Shown here: piece after piece, positions 9,118 through 17,767 of the stretch
Numbering within the stretch: position 1 is the stretch's first letter
Layout of the letters: each line of letters opens with the position of its first letter
Origin: Nostocales cyanobacterium HT-58-2
GTDB taxonomy: Bacteria > Cyanobacteriota > Cyanobacteriia > Cyanobacteriales > Nostocaceae
NCBI GenBank assembly: GCA_002163975.1
Contig: CP019636.1
Location: 5,459,501 to 5,523,500, forward strand
Direction of reading: 5' to 3'
Length of the DNA: 64,000 nt
Position numbers and translations under genes: made by a program
Notes under the pieces: model-generated
What the model saw: only the letters and a program-made list of their open reading frames with translations
Database searches by the model: none
Told to the model about the DNA's origin: nothing

Positions 9118-9981
9118 ATGAGAAAGAATATTCGTCAAACAGTAGCCATTTTTGCTGTCATAGCAGCTTTAACGAGTGGTTGTCGTTCCAGTGAAGAGTA
9201 TAAAAAACTTACAAAAGCTGGCAATGAATATGCGATTGCTGTGAATGAGCTACTCACAGCGGCTGGCGACATTAGAATCGAATCAAATTCAGAGAAGCTA
9301 TTACAGGATGACAAAATATTAAATCAAAGTGAGACTGATTACAGAACGCTGTCTCAACAAGACGAAGATTGGCTGAAAATTCTTAACGATATTCGCACTC
9401 ATAATGAGCTTTTACAAGCTTATTTTTCTAAGCTACAAGCTTTAGCAACATCTGATGCTCCTGAACAGGCGAAAACAGAGATCGATGGTATTGCAGGTAA
9501 TCTTAATAGTATTGGTCATAAACTTCAAAATAGTACTTTGATTACGAATAAAAGCATACTTCAAGGCGCTACAAATCTCGTTATTAGCTCTCAAATTCGT
9601 GGTGCTCTAAGAGAAGAGTTGGAAAAACGCCATGAGGTAATTCTTAAGGAGCTAACAATCCAACAAGAGGTCTTAAATACCGTAAGTAGTTCCATTGAAC
9701 AAGATGTAAAATCCATAAAATCAGCACAAGAGGTGCGGCTTGTTATTCGACCTCTCATTCAAATTGAGCCAATAAAAAATGAGGATGAATGGATTAAAAC
9801 TCGTAAAAATATTCTCCTTATGGACAGAAAAATAGAAGAAATCAAAAAAGCAAGCACTGCTTTGAGAGAATTCAAAGAAATTTTCCAAGCTTCTTTAGAA
9901 GGGAAATTGACCCAAGCACGTCTCAATGAACATTTACAAGATATTGATACATTTTTTGCTCTTATACAAAATACCAAATAG
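9118..9981 (+). CDS. Predicted lipoprotein, coiled-coil, unknown function
   Basis: A 287-residue protein with a type II (lipoprotein) signal: a basic start, a hydrophobic stretch IFAVIAAL and lipobox LTSGC with the acylated cysteine at residue 22. The rest is almost wholly helical and charged with heptad-like spacing (for example LREELEKRHEVILKELTIQQEVL), so a coiled-coil periplasmic or membrane-anchored protein is likely. No enzyme motif is seen. An AGGGGAA sequence lies 5' of the ATG. The next gene starts 24 bp downstream and is also coiled-coil, so the pair is probably one operon and may form a complex. The base composition is A/T-rich like the neighbouring spacers. Confidence 0.75.
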   Translation: MRKNIRQTVAIFAVIAALTSGCRSSEEYKKLTKAGNEYAIAVNELLTAAGDIRIESNSEKLLQDDKILNQSETDYRTLSQQDEDWLKILNDIRTHNELLQAYFSKLQALATSDAPEQAKTEIDGIAGNLNSIGHKLQNSTLITNKSILQGATNLVISSQIRGALREELEKRHEVILKELTIQQEVLNTVSSSIEQDVKSIKSAQEVRLVIRPLIQIEPIKNEDEWIKTRKNILLMDRKIEEIKKASTALREFKEIFQASLEGKLTQARLNEHLQDIDTFFALIQNTK

Positions 9982-10005
9982 TCATTATCAGGGAGAATTA
10001 GCATC

Positions 10006-10353
10006 ATGAGACAATCTTTCGATGAAATAAATGGAGATCTACTCAATAAAATGAGACTTCAGGAGGAAAAACTCCGTTCTCCAGAAATTCAACTTGCTTT
10101 TGAAAATGAGCCAGATCAAGCAAAAAGAAAAGCTTTTCTAGAAGCGCGAAACCGTTATAGAGATGCCTGGATGAAGCTAGAAAGAGAAAAATTGGAAAAT
10201 CATGCAATAAATCTACAATCTCTTGATCCCAAGTTGAATGAAGCTGTGGAAGAGTTAGAGACAGAGCTTGAGAGAGTGCAAAGCACAGTTGCCACTCTGT
10301 CAACAATTGGAAAAGTGACCAGTATCTTGGCTCGCATTGTCACGATTATTTGA
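10006..10353 (+). CDS. Small coiled-coil protein, partner of the lipoprotein
   Basis: A 115-residue, strongly charged helical protein with no signal peptide. Segments such as LNKMRLQEEKLRS, AFLEARNRYRDAWMKLEREKLEN and LNEAVEELETELERVQSTV have heptad spacing. A short hydrophobic C-terminus (IGKVTSILARIVTII) could be amphipathic or membrane-associated. An AGGGAGAA site lies 9-10 nt before the ATG. It starts 24 bp after the lipoprotein stop, indicating cotranscription. I do not recognise the family; a periplasmic or inner-membrane scaffold is only a guess. Confidence 0.7.
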   Translation: MRQSFDEINGDLLNKMRLQEEKLRSPEIQLAFENEPDQAKRKAFLEARNRYRDAWMKLEREKLENHAINLQSLDPKLNEAVEELETELERVQSTVATLSTIGKVTSILARIVTII

Positions 10354-10413
10354 AAATGTTGAGCTGTTATACGTCAGGCAGACAAGAGGCTTCTGCCGGA
10401 ACTCACTAAAACA

Positions 10414-11907
10414 TCACAACCCCAAATCCACGGCAATGCGATGGGCGCAAGCAAACCCAGAAAACGCTACCGCATTCAACCCCTGACCTGGAAACGTACT
10501 ATCACCAACACAATAAAGCCCTGGAATAGCTGTTCTATTAAACGGCATCCCCAACAACCCCCGCAACTTCTGGCGGGGAATTGGTCCGTAAGTGCCATCT
10601 TCGCGACCCAAAAAGCGGCGATGAGTTAATGGCGTCCCCACCTCCAGATAATCTAATCCTGCATTTAAACCAGGAAAAATCTTCTCCAAGCGGTCAATCA
10701 TCCGCCACGCTGTTTCTTCTTTCTTCGTTTCGTACTCTTGTGCAGAGAGTCCTTGCCAATCATCAATCCAGTGAGGTGTGAAGGCGTGGATAATGTGATG
10801 TCCTGCTGGCGCTAAATCAGAATCAAGTAACGTGGGGATAGACACAAATAGAGTCCCTTCTGGATCTACCATTTTTGCCCAATCTTCTAACATAATATGA
10901 TGACACTCTGTCCCTGGAGGCAACACTTCCGCCTTGACTCCCATATGTAAGCTCAAAAAACTGGGTGACTTACAATAACGTTGCTGCCATTTATTCTCAA
11001 TAAAAGGGATTTCTTGTTGACTAAGTAATTTTTGAAATGTATCCCAACGTGTAGTATTGGACACAATGCGTTTGGCACGGTAGATTTGACCGTTCGCTAA
11101 TTGCACTCCTACGGCTCGTCTATTTTCTGTGATAATTTTTGTTACCCTAGCTTGATACTGAATTTGACCCCCAGCTTTGATAAGCCCCTCCACTAATTTT
11201 TGGGCTATTTGTCCTACACCACCTTTGGGATAGTTGACTCCTCCATAATGCCTGTCAGAAAACACCATTCCAGCATTAATCATTGGTGTCATGTCCGCTG
11301 GTACCACCGACCAGCAATAACATTCCATATCAATAAATTTCAACAGTTGGGGGTCTTGAATATAACGCCGCGCCCTATCTCCGACATTTTGGGGCAGATA
11401 CTTCACCAACCCCAGGCACGCCAAAGGATGCTGAAAAAATACACGCATTAAATACTGGGGTTCTTCTAGCGACAGCAAATCCATGCTGTTAAGACAATGA
11501 AAGACTTTCCAACATTCGTCATAAAATCGACGAATCCCTTGGCTTTGATTAGGAAAATACGCAGTCAGATTTTGCAAAAATTTTTCATAAACTCGGTCTA
11601 CCTTTAGGTCTAAGTTATTCGGCAGATGATAGTGAATCTGAACTGGATCTGGAATGACTTCTAGACTCACGTTGACAGCTTGCAAAGCACGAGTGAGTAG
11701 GTTGGTAGTGCCATTTTGACCAAACCCAAAAATCATCGACGCCCCAACATCGAAGCGATAGCCTTGCCGTTCAAAGTAACCAGCGCTGCCTCCTGGGATA
11801 AGATAACGTTCCAACACTAGTACTTTGGCACCTTTTGCTACGAGCTGAGTTGCTGTCACCAAGCCGCCAATACCAGACCCAATGACGATGACATCACTAT
11901 CTTGCAT
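10414..11907 (-). CDS. crtH: Carotenoid (prolycopene) isomerase CrtH
   Basis: A 497-residue flavoprotein of the CrtI/CrtISO family. It converts poly-cis carotenoids such as prolycopene to the all-trans form in carotenoid synthesis, acting at the thylakoid or inner membrane. The N-terminal FAD-binding motif is VIVIGSGIGGLVTATQL followed by LERYLIPGGSAGYF. The C-terminal flavin motif is GLYCVGDSTFPGQGLNAVAFSG. Length and sequence (GYRFDVGASMIFGFG, YWSVVPADMTPMINAGMVF-like region) fit CrtISO/CrtH better than the phytoene desaturases. It is a monocistronic minus-strand gene, convergent with the coiled-coil protein. Confidence 0.92.
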   Translation of the reverse strand: MQDSDVIVIGSGIGGLVTATQLVAKGAKVLVLERYLIPGGSAGYFERQGYRFDVGASMIFGFGQNGTTNLLTRALQAVNVSLEVIPDPVQIHYHLPNNLDLKVDRVYEKFLQNLTAYFPNQSQGIRRFYDECWKVFHCLNSMDLLSLEEPQYLMRVFFQHPLACLGLVKYLPQNVGDRARRYIQDPQLLKFIDMECYCWSVVPADMTPMINAGMVFSDRHYGGVNYPKGGVGQIAQKLVEGLIKAGGQIQYQARVTKIITENRRAVGVQLANGQIYRAKRIVSNTTRWDTFQKLLSQQEIPFIENKWQQRYCKSPSFLSLHMGVKAEVLPPGTECHHIMLEDWAKMVDPEGTLFVSIPTLLDSDLAPAGHHIIHAFTPHWIDDWQGLSAQEYETKKEETAWRMIDRLEKIFPGLNAGLDYLEVGTPLTHRRFLGREDGTYGPIPRQKLRGLLGMPFNRTAIPGLYCVGDSTFPGQGLNAVAFSGFACAHRIAVDLGL

Positions 11908-12189
11908 TTTAGTTTTTTGTTCTTTGTCGTTTATCTAGGCAGACGACTAATTTACCAATCACAAAAAAGAGGGACAAGCCCGCTACCGCTGGCCAATCCC
12001 GTCTGCCGATCCTTAAAGAGAGGAGAACACTGAAGTACAATATAACCTTGATTGAGAATAAATGTCAACTATTAATGCAAAAGGTTTTCAATAATTTTTA
12101 TGGGTGTTCATTTTAGCTGTGAGCCGGATCAGGAAAAAGTATTATTATGTTTCAGTTGTTATACGATATAGAAAAGCCTATTTCCGGCT

Positions 12190-12840
12190 ATGACGCTACA
12201 ATTGCGCGTATATGTCCCACCCCATCCCTTAATTAAGCATTGGTTGGCAGTCGCCCGTGATGCTGCCACACCTTCAGTGTTATTCCGCAGTGCGATGACT
12301 GAGTTAGGACGGTGGTTGACTTATGAAGCGGCTAGAGAGTGGTTGCCAACTCAAGAGACAACGGTACAAACCCCGTTGGATTACACCTCAGCAACTTTAA
12401 TAGATCCAACCATTCCAGTGGCAGTCGTGCCAATTCTGAGGGCTGGGTTAGGATTGCTAGAAGGAGCGCAGACAGTGTTGCCTCTGGCGTCAATTTACCA
12501 TTTTGGCTTGGTGCGAGATGAAAAAACACTGCAACCTTATTGTTACCTAAACAAATTGCCAAACAAATTTCAACCACAAACACGAGTGTTAGTGACCGAT
12601 CCAATGTTGGCAACGGGAGGGTCAATTATGAATGTTATGGCAGAATTGACACAACGGGGTGTAGATCCAGCCCTCACGCGAATTATATGTGTAGTGGCAG
12701 CTCCGCTAGCTTTACAAAAACTGAATGATGCTTATCCAGGTTTAATCGTTTACACGGCTACCATTGACGAAGCAGTCAACAATCAGGGATTTATTGTACC
12801 GGGATTAGGCGATGCTGGCGATCGCATCTTTGGGACATAA
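12190..12840 (+). CDS. upp: Uracil phosphoribosyltransferase
   Basis: Pyrimidine salvage enzyme that makes UMP from uracil and PRPP; cytosolic. The 216 residues are the usual length. The PRPP-binding signature is VLVTDPMLATGGSI (residues about 134-147), and the uracil-binding C-terminus reads IVPGLGDAGDRIFGT. The N-terminal PLIKHWLAVARDAATP matches the family pattern HPLIxHKL. The N-terminus before HPLIK is short, so the ATG at 12190 is a sensible start. It is followed after 77 bp by the small YtxH-like gene on the same strand. Confidence 0.95.
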   Translation: MTLQLRVYVPPHPLIKHWLAVARDAATPSVLFRSAMTELGRWLTYEAAREWLPTQETTVQTPLDYTSATLIDPTIPVAVVPILRAGLGLLEGAQTVLPLASIYHFGLVRDEKTLQPYCYLNKLPNKFQPQTRVLVTDPMLATGGSIMNVMAELTQRGVDPALTRIICVVAAPLALQKLNDAYPGLIVYTATIDEAVNNQGFIVPGLGDAGDRIFGT

Positions 12841-12917
12841 GCTAGTATGCAGCTAAGACAGCATAAGGAGCAAAAACAACCCAACAGGTGCAGCGTTTGT
12901 TCAAGGTGGTAAAATTT

Positions 12918-13283
12918 ATGAGTCAGCGAGATGGTTTTGCAAGTGGTTTTTTAGCCGGAGCAATTTTCGGTAGTGTCGTTGGTGGTATCATCGGTACTCT
13001 TGTTGCCACAAGACGCGATCCAGAAGAAATAGCAGAAGAGGAGCGTCAAATACCGACTAACTCAGGTGAAGCCAAAAAAGCGCTCAAGAGGCGTCAAATG
13101 AGAGCTTCGGACAATGAGAGTATGGAAATGGAAACGGCGCGGCGATCGCTTGAAGATAAAATAGCCCAGCTCAATGCCACAATTGATGAAGTGCGGCAGC
13201 AGCTAGGAAATGTGAATGGCACTTCGAGCACATCGGAGCAGCTCAATCATGAGCGTTCCTTGCGTAGTGAGGAGTTACGCTAA
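12918..13283 (+). CDS. YtxH-like small membrane-anchored protein
   Basis: A 121-residue protein with an N-terminal glycine-rich membrane segment (FLAGAIFGSVVGGIIGTLVATR) followed by a long charged tail with coiled-coil potential (ETARRSLEDKIAQLNATIDEVRQQL). This layout is that of YtxH/gas-vesicle-GvpP-like general stress membrane proteins. An upstream in-frame GTG at 12888 exists, but the ATG at 12918 is preceded at good distance by AAGGTGG, so it is preferred. It lies between upp and yggT on the same strand. Role unknown. Confidence 0.75.
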   Translation: MSQRDGFASGFLAGAIFGSVVGGIIGTLVATRRDPEEIAEEERQIPTNSGEAKKALKRRQMRASDNESMEMETARRSLEDKIAQLNATIDEVRQQLGNVNGTSSTSEQLNHERSLRSEELR

Positions 13284-13432
13284 CAGGTTCCTTAAGAATC
13301 CAGCAAGTGGGAGCGAAAATGCCAAAGTGTTAATCATGCGGATCTGTAGAATCTGCAGCCGCCATGACAGAGGTTCATTTAAAATCAATGATAAGACCGA
13401 TGAATGACACTTAACAGGAAATCAACCAATCC

Positions 13433-13705
13433 ATGAGTTTACTAATTACCACGCTGCTTACTTTCATACAGATTTATAGCACTCTACTGATTATTAGAGT
13501 CCTGCTAACATGGTTCCCCAATATCAACTGGTACAATCAGCCATTTGCTGCTTTAAGTCAGATCACCGACCCCTATCTCAATCTGTTCCGTTCTATTATT
13601 CCCCCATTGGGCGGCATTGACTTTTCACCAATCTTGGCGTTTTTGTTACTCAACTTATTGGGAAGTTTGCTTTCTTCTCTAGGAACCATTCCATTGCTTG
13701 GTTAG
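13433..13705 (+). CDS. YggT family membrane protein
   Basis: A 90-residue integral membrane protein of the YggT (Ycf19) family. Two hydrophobic segments flank the conserved loop: LLITTLLTFIQIYSTLLIIRVLLTWFPNINW, then the family motif TDPYLNLFRSIIPPLGGIDFSPILAFLLLNLL. In cyanobacteria and chloroplasts related proteins take part in thylakoid membrane organisation and cytochrome maturation, but the precise job of this copy cannot be read from sequence. An inverted repeat follows the stop, shared with the converging gene. Confidence 0.9.
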   Translation: MSLLITTLLTFIQIYSTLLIIRVLLTWFPNINWYNQPFAALSQITDPYLNLFRSIIPPLGGIDFSPILAFLLLNLLGSLLSSLGTIPLLG

Positions 13706-13731
13706 GTCTAAAATTGAGATATATTAAGTTT

Positions 13732-13762
13732 TGTAGAGACGCGTTTAGAAAACGTCTCTACA
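13732..13762. terminator. Palindromic repeat between convergent genes
   Basis: TGTAGAGACG (13732-13741) and CGTCTCTACA (13753-13762) form a perfect 10-bp stem with an 11-nt loop between yggT and the converging secreted-protein gene. It can serve as a bidirectional terminator. The TGTAGAGACG...CGTCTCTACA core is, from memory, a widespread dispersed repeat in filamentous cyanobacteria. Confidence 0.6.
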
Positions 13763-13778
13763 GTCTTATTTTGTACAA

Positions 13779-14351
13779 TCACCTACGCACTTGAGCAGCA
13801 AATCCAGCCGCCTTAAACTGCTTCAACTTCAAAGGTAAAGGCTGATTTGCAGGTACAGAAATCCTTAACTCAAAATCACTCTCGCCTGGTGGAATTTCGT
13901 CGATAGAACCAAGACGAGTCCGGTTTTGCATCACTGAGTCATTGTTGGCATCATAAATCCGCCCAAAAATATCTGCGTCGTAAACAGTTTTGTTAGTGCC
14001 ATTTTGAGCTTTGCCTGTCACAATAAAGCAGTTTGCTGCCATCGTTGTCCCACCACTCGTAACGGCTCCTTGTGCCAGTTCTTGTGGGCATTCATGATAG
14101 GAAAGGTTGGATAGTTTTATCTGTGTTAATGCGACGGCGCTTGGAGTCAACAAACACGATAGAAAGCCAACAACGCAGGAAATGAAAATAACCTTAAGTA
14201 ATCTTAAGTACTGACGAGCTACTGTGTGGGAACTCCAAAGCCCGCTGTTATCCCAAGTGGCGTTTCTGAGTCCTAAGAAGTTCGTAATAGCTAAAGAGAC
14301 GGCATCTAACAACACATCTAACAACAATAGTAGGCTATTTTTCTTTTCCAT
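13779..14351 (-). CDS. Predicted secreted protein with FxLYD-like domain
   Basis: A 190-residue protein of unknown function. A hydrophobic segment at about 52-74 (VIFISCVVGFLSCLLTPSAVAL) looks like a signal peptide, preceded by an unusually long N-terminal extension rich in leucine, so the true start may be further in; no better ATG is visible. After it, FIVTGKAQNGTNKTVYDADIFGRIYDANND and the later IPPGESDFELRISVP segment have the strand order of FxLYD-type beta-sandwich domains. Two cysteines (ECPQ, NCFI) could form a disulfide. It faces yggT tail to tail. Confidence 0.6.
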   Translation of the reverse strand: MEKKNSLLLLLDVLLDAVSLAITNFLGLRNATWDNSGLWSSHTVARQYLRLLKVIFISCVVGFLSCLLTPSAVALTQIKLSNLSYHECPQELAQGAVTSGGTTMAANCFIVTGKAQNGTNKTVYDADIFGRIYDANNDSVMQNRTRLGSIDEIPPGESDFELRISVPANQPLPLKLKQFKAAGFAAQVRR

Positions 14352-14543
14352 ATCTCAAATAACAAGAAATAACGAGACTATCTAACAAAAGAAGAACTGG
14401 GGCTAACTCAGCAAAGCTTGAGCCGCTTCTCAGCACTATTTTCAACCTCAGCTTACCTGAAATTCACTCTCAAGATATTAGCCAGTTCTTTTTAACTTTT
14501 GTAATAATTATGAATTAATCAACCCTAAATTGCTACGTCACTT

Positions 14544-15152
14544 ATGAGTCCAGATGAGATCAAAGTAGCCTTGCAAACAGCATTTTATCGCTGTGATATG
14601 GCAAGCTGCCCTCTCTCTGATACGCAGAAAGAGATATTACTGCATGTCTTAGAGCAAGTTAAGGGAAATTCTTATCCGCCTGTGTCTGACCTTGCCAATC
14701 CTTTAGACGAACTGACACCAGAAGAATTGCAAGCATTTTTAGAGTTCGTCAAAGCACAGGAGGAACAAAATCACTCGTGGAAAGTGCAATTGCTGAACGA
14801 CTGGCTGAATGAAAATAACTCAGGAGCAGTACAATTTATCCGCGATCGCTATGGCTTATCTTGGGTGAATCGTATCGAGCCACATCACTTTGATAGGTAT
14901 TCTGCCAAGGATATTCTCAAATTGAAGGTAGGCGATCACATTGAAGTTTGCAATGCTCTTTGGGAATGGGTACAAGATGATGGTCCTTGTCCCCGTGAAT
15001 GGTATTCCTGCACCGTAATCAAGGTTGATGAAATCAGCAATGGTAATTATGCCTCAACCAACTGCATCATCCGCTTCAACAATGGTTCCGAGTTTGAGAT
15101 TCAAGGTATTTACGAATGGAATCGCTTTCATTGGCGAAGACCGCAAGGGTGA
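14544..15152 (+). CDS. Conserved hypothetical protein, 202 aa
   Basis: A soluble protein I cannot place in a named family. The N-terminal half is helical (DTQKEILLHVLEQVKG, LTPEELQAFLEFVKAQEEQ). The second half, from about 105, seems to be a small beta-barrel: ILKLKVGDHIEVCNALWEWVQDDGPCPREWYSCTVIKV followed by CIIRFNNGSEFEIQGIYEW, reminiscent of Tudor/SH3-like binding barrels. Five cysteines are present. It reads toward aroE with a G/C-rich hairpin in between. The binding reading is inference only. Confidence 0.6.
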   Translation: MSPDEIKVALQTAFYRCDMASCPLSDTQKEILLHVLEQVKGNSYPPVSDLANPLDELTPEELQAFLEFVKAQEEQNHSWKVQLLNDWLNENNSGAVQFIRDRYGLSWVNRIEPHHFDRYSAKDILKLKVGDHIEVCNALWEWVQDDGPCPREWYSCTVIKVDEISNGNYASTNCIIRFNNGSEFEIQGIYEWNRFHWRRPQG

Positions 15153-15186
15153 GAAGAAGCGGAGGAGCCCGCTTTGCTTGGGAGCA

Positions 15187-15239
15187 GGGAGCGGGGAGAA
15201 GAAGAGTGAATGGACGTTAACTCCATCTCCCCCGCTCCC
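15187..15239. terminator. G/C-rich hairpin between convergent genes
   Basis: GGGAGCGGGGAGA (15187-15199) pairs with TCTCCCCCGCTCCC (15226-15239) with one bulged C. It ends exactly at the aroE stop, between the 202-aa gene and aroE, which converge. It is likely a bidirectional terminator. Confidence 0.55.
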
Positions 15240-16112
15240 CTACTCGTCCAAACCAAGATGCTGTCGCAGTGCTTGGCGCATGACATCAACGGGAACTGTA
15301 TCCCTTTGCAACCAGATTTTTAAGGCTGCGACACCTTGTTGAACCAGCATCTCTAGTCCATCAATAGCGATGACACCTACCTGCTGCGCCTGTTGGAGAA
15401 ATTTTGTGGGGTTAGGGGTGTAGATCAAATCGTAGGCGATCGCTTGCGGTGGCAAATTCGCCATTTCCTCTGCACTCAATGGTGATTCCTCAACCTTGGG
15501 ATACATCCCAATGGGTGTTGTATTGACTAGTAGGTTTGCTTGTGGAATCAGTTTTGGTAATGCATCCCACGTATGGACGTGTAAATTCTTAGCTAGGTGG
15601 GAATTGCCCCAACTGTTGCGGAATTCTTCTAATTTTTGAGGGTTGCGTCCAATCACCAAAATTTTGGCACAACCCAATTCAGCACAACCTGCAACAACTG
15701 CTCTTGCTGCGCCACCATTGCCTAAAATCACCGCTACTGTTTGGCTCCAATCTTGGTTATATGTTGTTTGTAAAGGAGCGAGAAATCCTTCAACATCAGT
15801 ATTTGTACCAATCCATTGATTATCTTTGCGACTCACAGTATTGACTGCCCCTATGGCTTTGGCTATGGGTGAAATTTCAGATAACAAAGGCAAAATTGTC
15901 TGTTTATGTGGAATTGTTACGCTAAAACCAACAACACCAACGCTGGCAAAGCCTTGAATAGCTGTGTCTAAATTTTGTGGTTCTATAGGAAAAGGGACAT
16001 AGACGTAATTTAAGCCTAAGTGAGCAATTGCAGCATTGTGCATCAATGGTGACAGTGAATGTTCCACTGGATACCCAATGACTCCAAGTAGTTTAGTTTT
16101 GCCTGTAATCAT
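15240..16112 (-). CDS. aroE: Shikimate dehydrogenase
   Basis: Reduces 3-dehydroshikimate to shikimate with NADPH in the aromatic amino acid pathway; cytosolic. The 290 residues have the usual length. The shikimate site reads EHSLSPLMHNAA (residues about 17-28). The catalytic lysine is K70 in SVTIPHK and the paired aspartate is D106 in TNTDVEGF. The NADP-binding turn is LGNGGAARAVV at about 130-140. The C-terminal GLEMLVQQGVAALKIW is typical. The related pathway gene trpE is 37 kb away, so no aromatic operon is formed here. Confidence 0.95.
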   Translation of the reverse strand: MITGKTKLLGVIGYPVEHSLSPLMHNAAIAHLGLNYVYVPFPIEPQNLDTAIQGFASVGVVGFSVTIPHKQTILPLLSEISPIAKAIGAVNTVSRKDNQWIGTNTDVEGFLAPLQTTYNQDWSQTVAVILGNGGAARAVVAGCAELGCAKILVIGRNPQKLEEFRNSWGNSHLAKNLHVHTWDALPKLIPQANLLVNTTPIGMYPKVEESPLSAEEMANLPPQAIAYDLIYTPNPTKFLQQAQQVGVIAIDGLEMLVQQGVAALKIWLQRDTVPVDVMRQALRQHLGLDE

Positions 16113-16222
16113 TTGTTGGTCATAGATTATGAGTCATTAGCCATTATTGACCGATACAAAGCATAAAAGACTCTCATGACTCCGTTAAAATCATTAGAAG
16201 GTACTTAACATTTCTTTGGATC

Positions 16223-17176
16223 ATGCAGGGAACAACAGCCCCCTCTACAACCCCAATTCCTGGTAAATATTGGCAGTGGCGAGGGCATAGAATTTATTAT
16301 GTCAAGGCAGGAGAAAGACAGTCTCAAAGACCGCCCTTATTATTGGTGCATGGGTTTGGTGCTTCTACAGACCACTGGCGCAAAAATATTACGGGACTTT
16401 GTAACGATTTTGAAGTCTTTGCGATCGACCTTTTAGGATTTGGGCGTTCTGCGAAACCTAAACTAGAATACAGTGGTAACTTGTGGCGAGATCAACTCTA
16501 CGACTTTATCACTGAAGTGATTGATCACAAGGCAGTGTTAGCAGGTAATTCTCTTGGAGGATATGCCAGTTTGTGTGTCGCAGCACAACGTCCTGATGTC
16601 ACAGCAGGCTTGGTATTGCTTAATAGTGCTGGTCCTTTTAGTGATAACCAACCTTCACCTGAACCAGAAGCTTTACAAACTCAAATTGAGCCTCCCAAGG
16701 TGAACGAACAGGTGCAAAAACTCTTGGGTGACGTTGTCAAGTGGATTTTTCAACAACCTTTAGCCCAGTTTCTCTTATTTCAATACATCAAACAACCGTG
16801 GGTTATTCGTCAAACCTTGGAGAAGGTTTATCTTGACAAAAGCGCAATTACAGACCAGCTTGTAGAAGAAATTTATCGCCCTGCTTGTGACTCAGGTGCT
16901 TTGGATGTGTTTGCGTCTGTGTTTAGCACTCCTCAAGGGGAAAAGGTTGATGTGCTCTTGAAGCAGTTAACTTGTCCTCTGTTGTTGTTGTGGGGAGAAG
17001 CTGACCCTTGGATCAATGCTAGGGAACGCTCAAACAAGTTTCAGCAGTACTATCCTGAATTGACAGAATACTTCCTGCGGGCGGGTCATTGTCCACATGA
17101 TGAAGTCCCAGATGAGGTAAACCATCTGTTACGTGATTGGGTGTTCTCCACAGTTATGAGTCGTGAGATCAACTAA
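16223..17176 (+). CDS. Alpha/beta hydrolase
   Basis: A 317-residue alpha/beta-hydrolase-fold protein. The oxyanion region is LLLVHGFGASTDHW, the nucleophile elbow is LAGNSLGGYASL (serine near residue 111), the acid is in LLWGEADPWI, and the catalytic histidine is in RAGHCPHDEVP. No signal peptide. This arrangement is common in cyanobacterial homologues of epoxide hydrolase or chlorophyll-processing hydrolases, but substrate cannot be decided from sequence. It is monocistronic, with a strong terminator 34 bp after the stop, and is transcribed divergently from aroE. Confidence 0.85.
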   Translation: MQGTTAPSTTPIPGKYWQWRGHRIYYVKAGERQSQRPPLLLVHGFGASTDHWRKNITGLCNDFEVFAIDLLGFGRSAKPKLEYSGNLWRDQLYDFITEVIDHKAVLAGNSLGGYASLCVAAQRPDVTAGLVLLNSAGPFSDNQPSPEPEALQTQIEPPKVNEQVQKLLGDVVKWIFQQPLAQFLLFQYIKQPWVIRQTLEKVYLDKSAITDQLVEEIYRPACDSGALDVFASVFSTPQGEKVDVLLKQLTCPLLLLWGEADPWINARERSNKFQQYYPELTEYFLRAGHCPHDEVPDEVNHLLRDWVFSTVMSREIN

Positions 17177-17210
17177 AAGTGCGATTGCTCAAAGCAAAGC
17201 ACTAAACGTG

Positions 17211-17239
17211 AAAACCTGGTCAAGGGCGACCAGGTTTTT
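17211..17239 (+). terminator. Rho-independent terminator of the alpha/beta hydrolase gene
   Basis: AAAACCTGGTC (17211-17221), loop AAGGGC, then GACCAGGTTTTT (17228-17239): an 11-bp perfect stem ending in a run of T. Confidence 0.85.
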
Positions 17240-17337
17240 CAAAAGGTTCGTAGTGATCAAACTGCTTTTATGGTAAAAAATACAAACGGTCAATAACTAA
17301 GGTTTACAGAAACACCGACAAACTCAGCATACTTTCG

Positions 17338-17655
17338 TTTTTCCGCTTTGGGATTTGGCTTCGCCCTACAACTTAAGGCTTCTTACCACTTATCATCAGA
17401 TTTATGCTGACATTTGCTTGGGCTGATGACGGGAGACACCGGGTCATTTGCCCTTTCAGTTTGGTTGTGCCTTCTTGGTGTCTTATCTATAAATTATTTT
17501 TCCGCTTTGGGATTTGGCTTCGCCCTACAACTTAAGGCTTCTTACCACTTATCATCAGATTTATGCTGACATTTGCTTGGGCTGATGACGGGAGACACCG
17601 GGTCATTTGCCCTTTCAGTTTGGTTGTGCCTTCTTGGTGTCTTATCTATAAATTA
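17338..17655. repeat. Perfect 159-bp tandem duplication in an intergenic region
   Basis: Bases 17338-17496 and 17497-17655 are identical base for base in my reading. Neither copy has a coding frame of note. Each copy carries a short inverted repeat (ATGAC ... GTCAT around GGGAGACACCGG). The 591-bp gap between the hydrolase and aldo/keto reductase genes otherwise holds only the hydrolase terminator. A duplicated small RNA gene or recent slippage duplication are the main options. Confidence 0.9.
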
Positions 17656-17767
17656 TCACCTCAATCAGGAACCGCAAGCAGTTGTTCACTGAAGTTAACA
17701 AGTTGTAGAACTTCTCAATAAGGTTGTCAACGAGTAGGTGCGCAAGACATGACGCACCTACTTAAAA

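Noticed and set aside
17338..17655. CRISPR-like or NsiR1-type array
   Set aside because: There are only two copies, directly adjacent without spacers, and the unit is 159 bp; neither pattern fits.
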